A DNA stretch of 64,000 bases. It comes from Chionis minor (lineage: Eukaryota; Chordata; Aves; Charadriiformes; Chionididae). Position numbers and translations under genes: made by a program. The stretch spans positions 434,001 to 498,000 of the forward strand of contig VZSF01000975.1 in the NCBI GenBank assembly GCA_013398295.1, read 5' to 3'. Below, piece by piece: positions 1 through 12,227 of the stretch (within the stretch, counting starts at the first letter, position 1; each line of letters opens with the position of its first letter). Under the pieces are notes generated by a model, which saw only the letters and a list, made by a program, of their open reading frames with translations, was not told the origin of the DNA and ran no database searches.

Positions 1-3000
1 CATTGTAACACATTGCAGGCAAAATGCTCTGTAGCTAAATTATTCAGACTAAATAGGTGTTGTAATTAAAAGCAGTTATTATTCCTCCCTGATCACTTTC
101 TAAAGAACTTTTCTTAATGAACAGGATAATTTAATTAAAATACTTTTAATGATCAAAAATTTAGAAATGTTTAATCTATCTTTTATGTTACTTGTAAATG
201 GCCTCAAATTAACCTGTAGGGACATTTCACTCATAAAAGATGTTTTGGTCAGCAGTGAAAGCTTTAAACTAAAATTTGACATCGTTGCATTTAATCTGCG
301 AAGACACAACTGAATTTAAATAAATAGAGCTGCACCACTTTAAATCTGCTGGAGATCAAGCCTACGTAACTTGAAGATAATAACTGACAGTTTGTTATTC
401 ATTATGTGTTCCTTATCACCTTGAGGCAAAGCTCAATAAAATAATTGGGAATTTTTACACTGGTTCAATAGATTTAGGACTAGGCCTTCATTTGGTAGGA
501 CTTCTTTCTAACTTCTTTTTCACATTACTCATTTATCACATAGAATTTTCTATTCTTTTCTGTCAGGAGCTATCTAGATTATGTAATCTAAAAGTGACTT
601 TATGAAAAAACGTGATTTCAAAAATGCAAATCTTAATCACATTTCAGACTTCTGTCATGCCAGCAATGACATTTTCTTCCACTTTCAGGAAGATATCTTA
701 CAAACAGGGATCACGTGGCAACTGACAAAATGATTGACAGAGAGCTCTTATGGCTAGAGGTTGGCCAAAGGTCCCAAATGGCTTCTCAGAGGTCTGAAAT
801 AAGTAAACATTTCCACCAGCTCACAGAATAGAAACTCAGAAGTTATGTGCAGCTTTCAGTGTATCCACAAGGGAGATTTTATTTCATGTGTTAAATTTAT
901 TTTGTCTTAATAATTCTATGCCAAATTAATACATTAAAAAAATAAAAGTCTTGTCAATAAGGATCCTGCTAAGTATTGCAAAAACTTTTTTTTTTTTTTT
1001 AAAGAAAAATCATTTATATCAACTTTGGAAGTTTGTAAACATCAGAACGTTTTGGTTGTCTTACGTTTTTTATTTTTTCCACAGGGGGCTTCTATTGGAC
1101 TGTACATATCTAACAGTAGCACACAAATATACTGGGGAAACTCTATAATTACAAAACTCATTTGTATGCACAGTGATAATATAAAGTCTATTTACAGACT
1201 TCATTTGGACTTAGGTGATTCATAGACTTTGTTCTTACCTTTTGCCACAGCAATGAAATACAGCCACACTGCAAATTTGATTCTGCACAGACAGCATGTG
1301 GGAGGAAAGCTGTGTAGCTAGAGACTCAGGGCTCACCTTACTGAGACAAAATCAAAAAAATGGCAAAAATACAAGAAAATATAAAATGATTAAAAATTAC
1401 AAAGACATATGTGATGGGAAGGGGACACCGAGGAGGAAGAAACTACACAGTAATGCATTAGACAGCAAATTAATTGTTTAAAGTAATATGTTTCTAAGCA
1501 GGTTACTGTTTTAGACCTTCACTGAAACCAACAAATGATGGCAAAGAAATTGTAATAAAGAATTCTCTCATTTAAATAAAGATGAAGGTAAACTGATTTA
1601 AGGAAACTGTTAGTTTTATTGAAGGAGAGAAAGCTGGATTCAGCAATTCAGGACACAAAGTGAAAATAGACATGAAGATTACTTTTTTAAGTTAAAGAAA
1701 GAGAAAAAATGTAACACAGGTTATTAATTTCAGAAAAGAAAAGCTAAAATAGGATTCCAAGTTTATTAATTTCATCCAAGACAGATGAAACAGAATATAT
1801 CATTCATTAATTTCAATAAGGAAATTCAGAATAGATAATATTTACTTAATTTTGTAACTTAAATTAAGGCAGAAAATAAAAAAATTGTCTATTTACTGAA
1901 ACCAAGGTAAGATTATATCATAAGGTAAACTTTAGAACTGATTTGGGAATTTATTTAGATTAAAGCAAGGTAAGGAGGAAAATCTGAGTCTACATTTTAT
2001 TTTAGCAGCATAGGGGAAAAAGCCTAGTAACTATGGAGTGGGAGAACATCTACATATGAAATCAGCACAGTCAAAGACAATATGGGGGTCTGCGTCCAGA
2101 TTATTTCAAACATCTGCTAGGTGAAAAACCCATAGCAAATATCTAGCATAGGATGCAAACCCTGTTGTCATGTTGGCATTTGTCACAGATTTTTCTTCTG
2201 AGGACATTGAAACTCAATTTTATGCAGAATGAATCAACAAACACCATGCTCTAGATGTCCCAATGTCTGTTTTTGCAAATAAAAATATATATTAAGGTTT
2301 GTTTCATAAAAATGAATCTCAGCCTCAAACACTCCCAGTTGAGAAGTAAACATTATGGAGAAGTCTCAACTCAGAAAGCACATGTACTCTCACAGTCCTG
2401 ATGATGAAAATAGCTGTATACTTTTTTTTTTTCCCTCCCTTGGTATATCTTAGATAATATTGAGACAATAGAACTTTTTATTGATTACCATTCTTCCTGT
2501 GCTTCATGTACAAGTTCAAGATCTATATGCAATTTATGCTCACACTATCTAGAATTACAATGACTGGGATTATTTTAGTCCACAGTTTAGTTTTCAAATC
2601 TGTCAAAAGTGAAAAGAAGTAAAAAGTACATTCTTTGAAAATTATTTTTTTTAATTGCTTTTTAGTTTGGTGGCATATAGGATAGTAGCCCATAAAGTAA
2701 CAGATCCAGATAATATAAGAAGCTGTGCTGATGTTCACTTCCTTCATTCCTTGTGCCAGTCCGCCAAATGAAATGATTCTTCCTATTGAGCTGAGTAAGA
2801 TTATGATATTTTCAATAAATTTAAAAAACAATGCTGAAGCTGTACTTTACTAGCACAAGTCCTTATAGGGACTATAGTTCACAGCTCCATGTTTGTTAAG
2901 AGCTGGTTTCCCTGGACTATTTTTCCAACAGTGTAACAGAGATACTGTTGAAGGATCCCTCATGTTTAAGTTCCTGATCTTTAGACCACCAGACAAAATC

Positions 3001-4249
3001 ACGTGTCCCTAGAAATGAAGTTAAGGCTCACTTACTTAATCAAGACATAATTACACTGTTTCATTCTGTGTTTGGAATGGATCATGAGTGAAAAAATGTG
3101 TTGAGGAGGGAACAAGATTTCTGCTCACAGTGTGAAACTTCCATTTGAGCAAGACAAGGACGTCATCTGGAAATATTAAAAAAGAGGATGAAGACAACTG
3201 AGATATGGACTAAAGAAGGTAAGTGCTTGTTTTAGCAAGTAACATCTGAGAAACAAATAATGCTGGGTAACATTGAAAAGGTGCTATTTCACCTCAGTAA
3301 ATAGGATTCAGATCAATTGCCAAAACATCCAGTGCAGCTTGAGATGATGGCGTAGGGTATCAGAGACATCTGTACAGGGATGGTAGGTAAGTTGCAAAAT
3401 CAGTGGAGAGCTCTGCCATCTGGGCCTGGGACAGATAGTAAGCATCACGTATGGGCACCTATATTCAAACAGCTGAAGTTTTCCCACTGGTCTGAAGAAT
3501 CACTAAAGGAATTATTTAAATGTTTGAACAAGTGTTCTGCTATCTGAGATGCTTTGGGTAACTTGCCTGGCCTGCAGACCTCGGACAAGGAGGGTGGAAG
3601 TCTCCTGTAAAGCCTGTGCCCACCTGTTGCTTGTCTGAAAGGAGATTTCAGCTACATTGACATGTTCATGTTTCAGATATCCTTGGCCATCTCAACAGTA
3701 AACAACTCCTGCATTTGGACAACAGTATCTCACCATAGATACCTAGTTTAAAGTGAGCTGAACTTATTTCCAGGCTCAAGTGATTGCATTGATTAGCTCT
3801 GCCCTGATTATAAAGTGAGATAAGATACCTAGCTCACACATAGACTCTTGAATTTGCAAGTGTTAATCTAAAACTGAATTCCATATATAGCAAAGCACTA
3901 CCATTTTAAATCATCCAGACAGATTTAAACCAAGACAGATTTAATCTAGTAAACTAATTGAAAATTCCCCCCAAAATTTAGCTGATTCTTTATCTTGTGC
4001 AGAATGGTTCAACCAGCTTTAATTACTGCAACCATTGTAAAACCTAAGATGTTATCATTTTAATAGACTGCTTAATAAAGTAATGGTTAGTGTTGTATCT
4101 TGTATATAGGTTTCAATCTACGTGAAACTGTATTATGTGCTTTACTCCATATTAATTCTAAAGAAGTTAAATCTTTAAGAGTCACCAAAAAATTGCATCT
4201 CAGTCTTATCCAAAATCTTACCTGTGCTGGCATTTTGGTCATAAAGTAA
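1..4249. other. AT-rich non-coding stretch
   Basis: I see no exon, RNA gene or recognisable mobile element here. Open frames are short, on both strands and without codon structure. The longest (minus strand, 2523-2831, 102 codons) is hydrophobic but has no credible splice acceptor or donor at its edges. The only simple-sequence feature is a run of 15 T at 986-1000. The stretch may be intergenic or intronic. It lies upstream of the candidate promoter at 12 kb if that promoter reads on the plus strand. Confidence 0.6.
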
Positions 4250-4505
4250 TAGAATCATAGAACGATGCAAAGATCTTCTATTCAACCCCCCTGCTGTGGA
4301 CAGGGACATCTTTCAATAAACCAGGTTGATCAAAGCCCCATCCAACCTGGCCTTGCGCACTTCCAGTAACTGGGCATCTGCCACTTCTCTGGGAAACCTG
4401 TTCCAGTGTCTCACCACCATCATAGTAAAGAATTTCTTCCTTATACTCAATCTATATCTACTGTCTGAGTTTAAAATTATTACTTCTTGTCCTATCACTG
4501 TCAAT
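4250..4505 (-). mobile_element. CR1 LINE fragment, 3' end, old copy
   Basis: The sequence begins with the reverse complement of the CR1 tail (AGAATCATAGAA) and continues through the diagnostic CR1 3' untranslated text in reverse. This includes the stretch corresponding to 'supposed to be grouped in front of' the paired phrases CAAAGCCCCATCCAACCTGG and CTCTGGGAAACCTGTTCCAG. CR1 is a non-LTR retrotransposon that inserts by target-primed reverse transcription, so most copies are 5'-truncated. This one keeps only about 255 bases and no ORF2 coding sequence. Several substitutions and a degenerate tail indicate an old copy. The family assignment comes from recognising the motif order, not from an alignment. 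Confidence 0.85.
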
Positions 4506-7500
4506 GTCCTTTGGAATGAATGTTATTGAACAATATTGAATACTTGTATTAATAATATTTTTGTTATTTTCTTTTAACTATTACCTTTGGAAATGTACTT
4601 TTAAATATGCCTAACTGTACTTTATGACATACTCTATGTATCATATACCATATATAACTTTGTATATTAATATAAATATAATAGTAATTCATTGTCATTT
4701 TTAAATCCATCTGTCCAGCCACTAGCAGAGACCTCTGAGAGCAAGCTGTCCTTTCCACTTTTCTCAGAAATCCTTTCCACAATGTCAGAGTGAAAATAAT
4801 GTCTTCAAGACTAGAAGTCACTTAAGAGCTTATCCTTCTCAAGGTCTTTGTCTTGTTTTTATTACTCCCTAGGCATTCAATAAGCACTGAAGATCACTAC
4901 CTTGCCTAGTAACTCTTTTTTTCAATTTTTTTCTGTAGTTTCAATGTGTACTGTTTAAGAATGTGACAGCTGTATTAAATAGTGCTATACATATTTTGTA
5001 AATAAAATTTGGGGGTAAATCAGCAAAAGATAATAAAGTTTTCTGATGTGTATAAAAAACATAAATGTAGCTATTTGTCAATTCAAATTTATATCTTAAT
5101 ATCTAACACATCAGAAAGGTTGCTTGGTCAGTCAGCACAGACCTGTACCTCAATCAGTCACCTCTGTCTGTTTAGTGTTGACAGGGTTTTGTACTCTGTC
5201 ATGCTACCCTGCAGAAACAAGCTCTTCATTTTATACTGGCACAAAATCTCCTGATAAAACATTAAACACTGACATATTTATTCTGAATAATTTCCTTTTT
5301 GATGAACTTTCAACTGAACTGCTAAAAAAGTAATCTTGTTAGAATGACATTCAGGAACAAGTTTAATCCCTATGTGAATGAGGAAGGGTTGTGCAGCTGT
5401 GTGGCCACTAATATGTCATGTGATACATTTATCATGCAAAGTATGTCCTTCACAAGTTGTCATTGATATCTGGTACTTTTAGCATTCTTTGTCAATTTGT
5501 GTCTGGCACACCCAACAGTGCAAAACTTGAGTTAGAGAGAAGGATTCTTGTATCATATTTTTTAATGATCATGAGAGGTGTTCTCAAAGACAAATATTTG
5601 AGACTTGTACCTGCAAAAATTGCTCTTTTCCCACTGATTTGAATGTTAATGGAACTCTCTTCACTGCAGTAGTGTCTGAAAATCGCTACTCTAGGATGGT
5701 CAACTATCTTATAGGACAAGATGTTGAAATGAACATTCAGTATTCAAAAATCTATTTTCAGGTAGTCCTGCTTATTCTTTTACCTCTGTGATCCTTACTT
5801 TGGGCAAAATATATAACAGAGCTGTCACAGCTTCCAGCAGTGCTTTCAATCTTTTTGTTTGGGCTAAAGCTTACACACAGAGATAGTGTTATCAAATTAG
5901 AAATTAGGAAAAAAAGCTGCAAAGTTAATATTTTTTAATTTAGGATGTATTCTGGATCTTGTGTGTGAAATGAGCACGAGACTTTTCTCTTATGTTTGTA
6001 CTTCCCGAATCACATTTTAACTTTTAAACTTTAAATGGCTTATATAGGAGTCAATAAAGAAGTAATTTCTTAGTAAAACCACAATTGACTAATAAATAAA
6101 GCATTTCCAAAGCAGTTATGGAAGCTATGTGCTAAATTTGTAAAAGTATGAAAAAACTATTTGATCGCTATTTTATGCAGAAAGTTTGTGTGACTATGTT
6201 CTTATCATTTTTGTCTTAGATTTTTTTTTCCCTGAGATCCAATAATGAAAGTTCTTCAGAGCTTTGAATGAATATGTATGAATACCATCCAGCTCTGGAA
6301 TCAGAACTTGTAAAATGGTTCTCTGAAACTTCTAGTTACAGAAAAAATGTAACTATTAGAAATGGAGATGCTTGTGAGCTGAGCTTTTCAGTTGAAGTAA
6401 TGTGAGGTAATGTGATCATCAGAGAAGCAGAAGATATTTCCATATTTTAGTTGTCTTCATCCTCTTTTTTAGTCTTTCCAGATGATGTCTGTGTCTTACT
6501 CAAATGGAAGGTCAGTCAGCTGATGTTCTTCCTGATTTGCAACAGCAGTTCAAACAGGCTCTGTTTTGAATAAACCTGGTATTGCTCTTAACTGAGCATA
6601 CAGGACAGGCACTACACTTGCTCTCTGTGATAGGTCTGAGGCCCCATGAGTACACCTTCCTGTAAGAAGATTCTGGTCCATTTACAGCTAACTCAGCAAT
6701 CTCTGATTTGGGCAGTAAGAAAACTAAGTTTTAGATATGTGCAAGTTACAGCTGAAGTCACCTGTGGAAAAAAAAAAACAAAACAATTTAGCCTCGTAAA
6801 CAATATAGATTTTTTTGGAAAAGTGTATCTTAAATCTTGATCTGAAAATTTTTATCTTCAATGTTGCAAAAAAGTTAATGCTCGTGTATTTTTTTAATTG
6901 AGAATTAGTCCAGTTGTCTGTGCTGCAGCATTCTAATCCATATAAAATTGCCTATTTTAAAAAAAGTGTATTAAAATAGACCCTTACATGGTAGACCAGA
7001 ATACAACAGTTAATTTACCTACTGTTAAGAAACCCTAACACAGAACCTCCCTCCCCAACACACACATAGAGAAAACCTGAAACCCTTTTCTCCTGACACC
7101 CTTTTCATAGCTTGTTTTATGGAATGGAAATGTAACCTCATGACATTAATGCATTTTGACATTCTCTGATGAAAGACCAGCACTTCTGTTATGACAATTC
7201 TCTGACAAGATCAGAGGTGTGCTCTTACAGTGTGGCTATATGAACAATTCACTGTGGGATTGTAATTTGTAGTGAATCATCTGCTCTGGAAACTGAGTTC
7301 AGGCTCATGTCTTGTATTGGGCAGCTTGCCTTATCTTCACAGAAGTCTAAACTACCTCAAATTATCTTTATCCGTCTATCATATCATCTTTTTTCTTTAG
7401 ATCCTTTCTATCTGCTTCTCTTCTGCTGCACATCTCAACTTAGTCAATACTGATGTGACCTAGGTTATCAACCAAGTTTTTGTCCTCCAAAATTTCACAT

Positions 7501-8924
7501 CCCCAGATTGTGCTCTTCATTGCATAAAAAGCTGAGAGACCCTGTGTGCACCCCTAACCCACGAATCACTGCCTCGCTGACATGTCAACAAGTTACTGCT
7601 CATTAGCTGATCCATAACCATTCACATATGCACTCCTGCCCACAATATTAAAGAAACAGTTTATCTCTTTTTCATGAAAAGTTAAGTCACATCAATCTAT
7701 TTTGCACTTACTACAGTCTACAAGCTCCCATCCACTGACTTACAATGGTATGTGCAAAGGGTCTTGGTCAATGGTAAATTTGAGGTAACTCAGAGTTGCT
7801 TACCCCTCTCTGAGGGATCAAAGATTCCACTCCAGAAGCGACATCAAAGACTGCACGCAGACAGTTACCCTGGGCCAAATAATTTCCTTTGAAATGGCTG
7901 TCCCATAGGCAAATTATTTCCATGTTAAATTATGCATGGTTTTATTAAAAATACATTTTAATTTACTGGGTTCCATTGACAAAGAATATGCTTTTACATT
8001 TTATACACCTTTGGCCCAAATCTGAAATTAAGACTCTTGCTAATCATTTCAGTTGTGAACGATCCCCTTTTTCTTTGTACTTTATTAATTTTACAAGGCA
8101 CAAAGAGTTATTAATTATATGTGGTTGATCCCTACATATAAAGATCTCAACATTTTTTACCTTAGAAATAAAGTTATCTATTAGATTTTAATAACATAAA
8201 TGAGCATTCTTGATGAGTTTAAGTGTTAAACAAAATTAAAAATGCAATTATCCATAGATGAAACCTATTAACCTAAGTTTACCTTTAGGTCTCTTATTGA
8301 CAGTAGAATTTTCTGTATTCTTTAAATTGAATCTGTTAAAGGCTATGCTGAGTTTGATGGCCTAGAAATTCAAGCATGTGAATAATACAGATCTGAATGG
8401 AGATTTCTTTCAAAACTCTAAAAATAAAGTTTTCATGCAGTTAAAAATTCTTCTTATGATCTGCCAACACTGCAGCAAAAATTTGGCAACATTTACCTCA
8501 ACATTATGCTTAATACAAATTAGTGCTTAACTATTGGGATTGTTTGTGGATTTTTTTCAAATTCTTCAGAGGTAGAAATTGTTATAAAATGAAAATAAAT
8601 GACCATGATATGATTTTCAGGTTGAATATTGCAAGAAGTACTGACCATGCAAACAGAGCTGCCATCTTGTGGATAAAAACGTCCTAAGAGCAGGTGGCTC
8701 ATGTTGCCAGAGTGCAGAAGAAAAAAATGTTTATAATAGCTATCAGCTCTACCTGACTTGGCATTCAGGTCATATACAGGATTATGAAAGCTGTAATTTT
8801 GAACTTGCACATTCAATCTCTAAAACCTCTTATCACCTGACTGAATTCTAATTTCCCCAAAAATCTTTAGACCTAGCCCTTCCAATATTAATAATGTATA
8901 GGTTAAGCAACACTGAAGAACCGC
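4506..8924. other. AT-rich non-coding stretch
   Basis: No exon, RNA gene or confident mobile element is recognised. Short open frames occur on both strands without homology that I can name. The part from about 7920 to 8280 is notably AT-rich, with several TTAATTA-like homeodomain cores (for example around 8109-8118). It could extend the candidate conserved block that follows, but this is weak. A minor local repetition of GTAATGTGA occurs near 6400. Confidence 0.55.
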
Positions 8925-9052
8925 TTGTGTTTTTCAATTAGCGTCTGGTGCAGAGCTAAGTTTTGTAATATAAATAATTGGTTTAACCATTAAATTGATG
9001 TGACAGAAATAATTGTCAAGCAATTAAATGCCGTAATGATTTCAACTCATGG
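8925..9052. promoter_or_regulatory. candidate conserved non-coding element (homeodomain/MEIS site cluster)
   Basis: In about 128 bases there are five homeodomain core sites: CAATTA at 8935-8940, TAATTG at 8975-8980, TAATTG at 9010-9015, CAATTA at 9021-9026 and TAATGA at 9034-9039. A TGACAG core of the MEIS/TALE type lies at 9001-9006. The block has mixed complexity, no microsatellite character and no long open frame. Vertebrate developmental enhancers often look like this. Conservation was not tested, and AT-rich DNA produces such cores by chance, so the call is inference. It lies about 3 kb upstream of the candidate promoter island. Confidence 0.35.
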
Positions 9053-11627
9053 GAAATATACACTAATATACCTGAGTTTCACTTTGCTTGAGAACTGAGA
9101 TATCCACTCTATCTATTTTTCAGCATTATTCATATGTTGATTAATATTATGTTGTAGAAAGAAATTATACAGTTAGTTACTGAAAATCATCGGTCATTTC
9201 TCTTTCATTCTCTTGTTCTTTCATTCTTTCTTTTTCCATGTGATTTGTATTTGAAACTATGATGCCAAAAAATATCACCAGCAACAGTACCCCATTGTCT
9301 GTGCCAGGCATAAGAATTAACAAGCTAATGTCTTCAGATAAACACATCATGGCACAATGATAAGAATATATGAATTGTGTGTTCCTGGATTTCACATGCA
9401 GTCATGCACACCCTTCTTTGAGCTTTTGCAACCTATCCTATATGTCCATTTTAATGAAATTATTTTTCATTTAAAGAAATGGCCTTATGACTTTTTTTGT
9501 TGGATTGGCTTGTTACTACTGCATATGTAAAAGGTTAGATTTAAATCTTATGATATTTTTTTCCTATTTGTAAAATAAATAATACTAAGTTCCAACTGAT
9601 TATAACTTGTGACAGCATGTTGATGTATGAAAAATGCTGTGTGACTTGATTAGGATCATGGAACTGCTCTGTTACGCACAGCTGTTACCTTTGCTCAGCC
9701 TGAATCTCCAAAGTTACCCACATTTTTAAAAACACCAGTGACAGATAATTTTTGTTCTTAAAACAAGAAGCATGTATAAATTGATAATTTATCATTAATA
9801 TTCATGAGTGATTCAGTTTCAAAACATTCATTTATCACACTTTACTGCAGAAAAAGACCTTTTTTCTAAAGAAAATGTCAAAATTTACAGTCCATTTACT
9901 AAGAAGTATTCTCCACTAAAATTCCAAACTAACATTTGTGCTACCCATTCCAACTAAATTTTCTACTAATATAAGTTACTGCTTAGTTGATAAAGCACAA
10001 GCTCTGTATTATCACCGTAGATAACATACTTTATGAACACTGAATACTTTGCAAGAGTATGGCACTCTACCATTAAAGACTGTCTAGCAGGTCATCTATG
10101 AGTGGTACGCCCTGTTAAGTAAGAAAGTGTAGTCTATGTAAGAATGAAAAATGTATAGAACTTCAATCCATCATGGTAAGATTAACTAGATATGGGAAAT
10201 CAGTGCGTTCTTCAGGCCAAACCAACCCACAAAATTTTGTCAACAAGGCGTCTGTTTGGTCTAAGCTATTTATAGCACTAAATTTTCAGGAGAATATAAT
10301 TTGTACATATGATACATCTAAGCATATTTTATCTCATCAATAATTTTTTTACTCATGACTCATATCTTCTTAGCAATTACAATATCTTATCTTTATCATT
10401 AATCATTCAAAAGCAGAGCTGGTATTCCCATTGTCCAAATTCATCTTTTCTGATCTGTAATTCAGCTTTGTCATTTTGCATGGCAATGAATCTTATTTTA
10501 TATACATTTCCATCTGAAGTTCCATGTTTTCTAAGCAGAAATAAATGAACAGAGGCTTTCATTTTGGCCTAAAGTGCATTTTGACTAATGGGTTAGCCTC
10601 CAGATCCTCACACAGAACTGCTGTTTATTAAGTCCCCAGAATTTAATCTCCCAAGTCTCTGTAACTTTGTGAAAGAACCACAAGGAAATGGCAGAGCTGT
10701 TTATCAAGTTTATTCTAGAAATCTTATGTTTCACCTCTTATATATTAAGCTAAACCATGTCTGATTATATTTCATTTTTTTTGTATGTTTGGCTTGGTGT
10801 GATTGTTTCTTTGGTTTTCTTTTTTTCTCCAGAGAACAAACTGAGCAAGACAATTTTAAAAAAGAACACTTTTTTTTTGGTGAGAGATAGCAGACCATAA
10901 ATAAACTGGGTGGTATATAATTTACTGTAATTAAATACTCAATCAGCTTCCTAGCCATTGCAAGAAAATATTAGTTTTCATAGATGAAAAAAAAGTTTAT
11001 ATAGAACAAAAGATACAAATACAGCATATGCTATTTAAGATTTTTTGCAGTTTTCCATAGAGCAATAGGATTTCTTTGTCACTGGAAGGTGGGAGTTTAA
11101 AATACTCACTTATGGAAATGGCAATTCTTTAAGCAATGGTTTGGACTCATTTAAAAGTTCACATGATTTATGTTATTGCCTATAATATAGCAAAATACTT
11201 AGTGCCACTATATTTAGGACATCATACATTTGGCAGTGTGTTTCATGCCTCATTTACTGCAGAATGCCTGGGCTGCTACTTAGCATTCAAAGAATAAGCG
11301 TGCATGTACATTTGTGCATATCTTTACTTTCCCTGTTAGTTTTAAATACCTAAAAAGACACAATAATCAACCTGACATTGCAACAGTGCAATGTTCTTGA
11401 ATTTATACCCTTCTTCCAGTGTGTACCTTGATTAATCTCATGGCTTTAGAGAAGGCAATGCAAAATCATTTAAAAAGTGAGTTCTCTGCGTTCTGCAGGC
11501 ATTAACCTTGCCTTTAATGCCTCTTTTGTACAATATTTTGATGATCACTGTCATTTAGTAAACAGACTATGAAAATGTGGTTACCTGAGGGTCTTGTTTA
11601 GTAATTTAGGCAAATTAGGGTTTGGAA
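9053..11627. other. AT-rich non-coding stretch
   Basis: Nothing codes here that I can support. Open frames of 70-80 codons on both strands lack recognisable domains or splice boundaries. No CR1 tail or other repeat is recognised. The stretch ends at a T run (11628-11642) about 350 bases upstream of the candidate promoter. Confidence 0.55.
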
Positions 11628-11642
11628 TTTTTTTTTTTTTTT
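11628..11642. repeat. poly-T tract (15 T)
   Basis: This is an uninterrupted run of 15 T. With the long purine tract that follows it forms part of the homopolymer-rich upstream flank of the candidate promoter island. Confidence 0.9.
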
Positions 11643-11760
11643 AATTGCTATATATATTGGTTAAGCAACGAGCACCTGTCACTCCTGGTCCCCAAAGCAG
11701 GAGCTTCTCGTACAGACTCATTTCCCTCCCCCCCAAAAAAACCCAAAACCAAAAACACAG

Positions 11761-11788
11761 AGAGAGAGAGTTAAAAAAAAAAAAAAAG

Positions 11789-11822
<34 letters not shown>

Positions 11823-11900
11823 AGAGAGAGAAGAAAGAAAAAAAAAAAAAAGAACAAAGGGGAGGGGAGAGGGAGAAAGGAGGGAAAAAAAAGAAAAAGA
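11761..11900 (+). repeat. purine-rich tract (A runs with GA repeats)
   Basis: A GA microsatellite (from 11761) leads into a run of 82 consecutive purines at 11773-11854. The run contains long A blocks and a GAGAGAGAGA block near 11820-11830. A single C at 11855 separates it from a second purine-only stretch (11856-11900) rich in GGGGAGGGG-type sequence. Such polypurine tracts exclude nucleosomes, can adopt triplex DNA and bind GAGA-type factors, and are common just upstream of vertebrate promoters. Here the tract ends about 90 bases before the CCAAT box. Reading frames across it are low-complexity artefacts rich in Lys or Phe. Confidence 0.9.
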
Positions 11901-11989
11901 CTCCAACTGTGTGCATACATAATGATGAGAGAGACACATTTCACTGGGTGGCTGGCAGTTTAGGGTTAAGGCATGATTCCAGGTGAGGG

Positions 11990-12060
11990 AAGCCAATGAG
12001 CGGACGCCCGGTTGATGTCTCTGACATCATCCTACACGGGAGCACCCAGCCCGGCCGGGG
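11990..12060 (+). promoter_or_regulatory. candidate core promoter: CCAAT box and CRE-like palindrome
   Basis: A CCAAT box at 11993-11997 continues as CCAATGAGCGG, a good NF-Y-type context. About 15 bases downstream is a perfect inverted repeat at 12013-12029 (arms TGATGTC and GACATCA, spacer TCT). Its right half, TGACATCA at 12022-12029, resembles a CRE/ATF site. No TATA box is visible at a suitable distance. A GC-rich start region with dispersed initiation at about 12030-12060 would fit a CpG-type promoter. Orientation is inferred from the downstream splice donor and from the order of the elements. The actual start site is not visible from sequence. Confidence 0.55.
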
Positions 12061-12095
12061 CAGCTCCCAGCCGCCGCGCCAGCTCCCAGCCGCCG
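12061..12095 (+). repeat. tandem GC-rich duplication, 19-bp period
   Basis: The 16-mer CAGCTCCCAGCCGCCG occurs at 12061-12076 and again, identical, at 12080-12095, separated by three bases. This local duplication lies in the candidate 5' leader just before the short open frame. It could come from replication slippage. It also lets the leader form GC-rich secondary structure. Confidence 0.9.
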
Positions 12096-12097
12096 TG

Positions 12098-12148
12098 ATG
12101 GATGTTTACAGCTCTTCCTTGAGAGCCAATTACCTCCCTTTTGTGTGA
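12098..12148 (+). other. short upstream open reading frame, 16 codons
   Basis: An ATG at 12098 sits in a good initiation context (G at -3, G at +4), opens a 16-codon frame and ends at TGA 12146-12148, within the candidate first exon. If the exon is transcribed, this would act as an upstream open reading frame that lowers translation of the main protein encoded downstream. The peptide resembles nothing I know. It is too short to be called a gene. Confidence 0.35.
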
Positions 12149-12219
12149 GGCCCAAGGATCGCCTGCTCGCAGGCGGCACTGCTGGATCCAGCTGAAGCAA
12201 TTGTTTTCCCCCGTGTCTG

Positions 12220-12227
12220 GTAAGAGT
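12220..12227 (+). other. candidate splice donor
   Basis: The sequence CTG/GTAAGAGT matches the vertebrate donor consensus at +1 to +4 and fits well beyond. It lies inside the CpG island, about 160-190 bases downstream of the likely start region, which is a usual size for a first exon. Confidence 0.45.

Larger units (their letters stand above)
12035..12219 (+). other. candidate non-coding first exon (5' leader) of an unidentified gene
   Basis: The leader would start near 12035-12060 (approximate) and end at 12219, where CTG is followed by GTAAGAGT, a good vertebrate splice donor (GT at 12220-12221). The exon has a GC-rich start with a 19-bp-period duplication and one short open frame (12098-12148). 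It has no longer reading frame that continues into the donor with a good start, so it is most likely a 5' untranslated exon. No later exon is recognised in the remaining 52 kb, which would make the first intron very long, as is typical of many neural adhesion and receptor genes. I do not recognise the gene. An alternative is a promoter of a long non-coding RNA. Confidence 0.45.

Noticed and set aside
2523..2831. Hydrophobic 102-codon minus-strand open frame that at first looks like a membrane-protein exon
   Set aside because: No credible acceptor or donor at the edges, no recognisable family motif, and AT-rich DNA easily encodes Ile/Phe-rich frames.
11641..11996. Lys-rich and Phe-rich open frames of 92-113 codons
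   Set aside because: They are translations of the polypurine tract and have no protein meaning.
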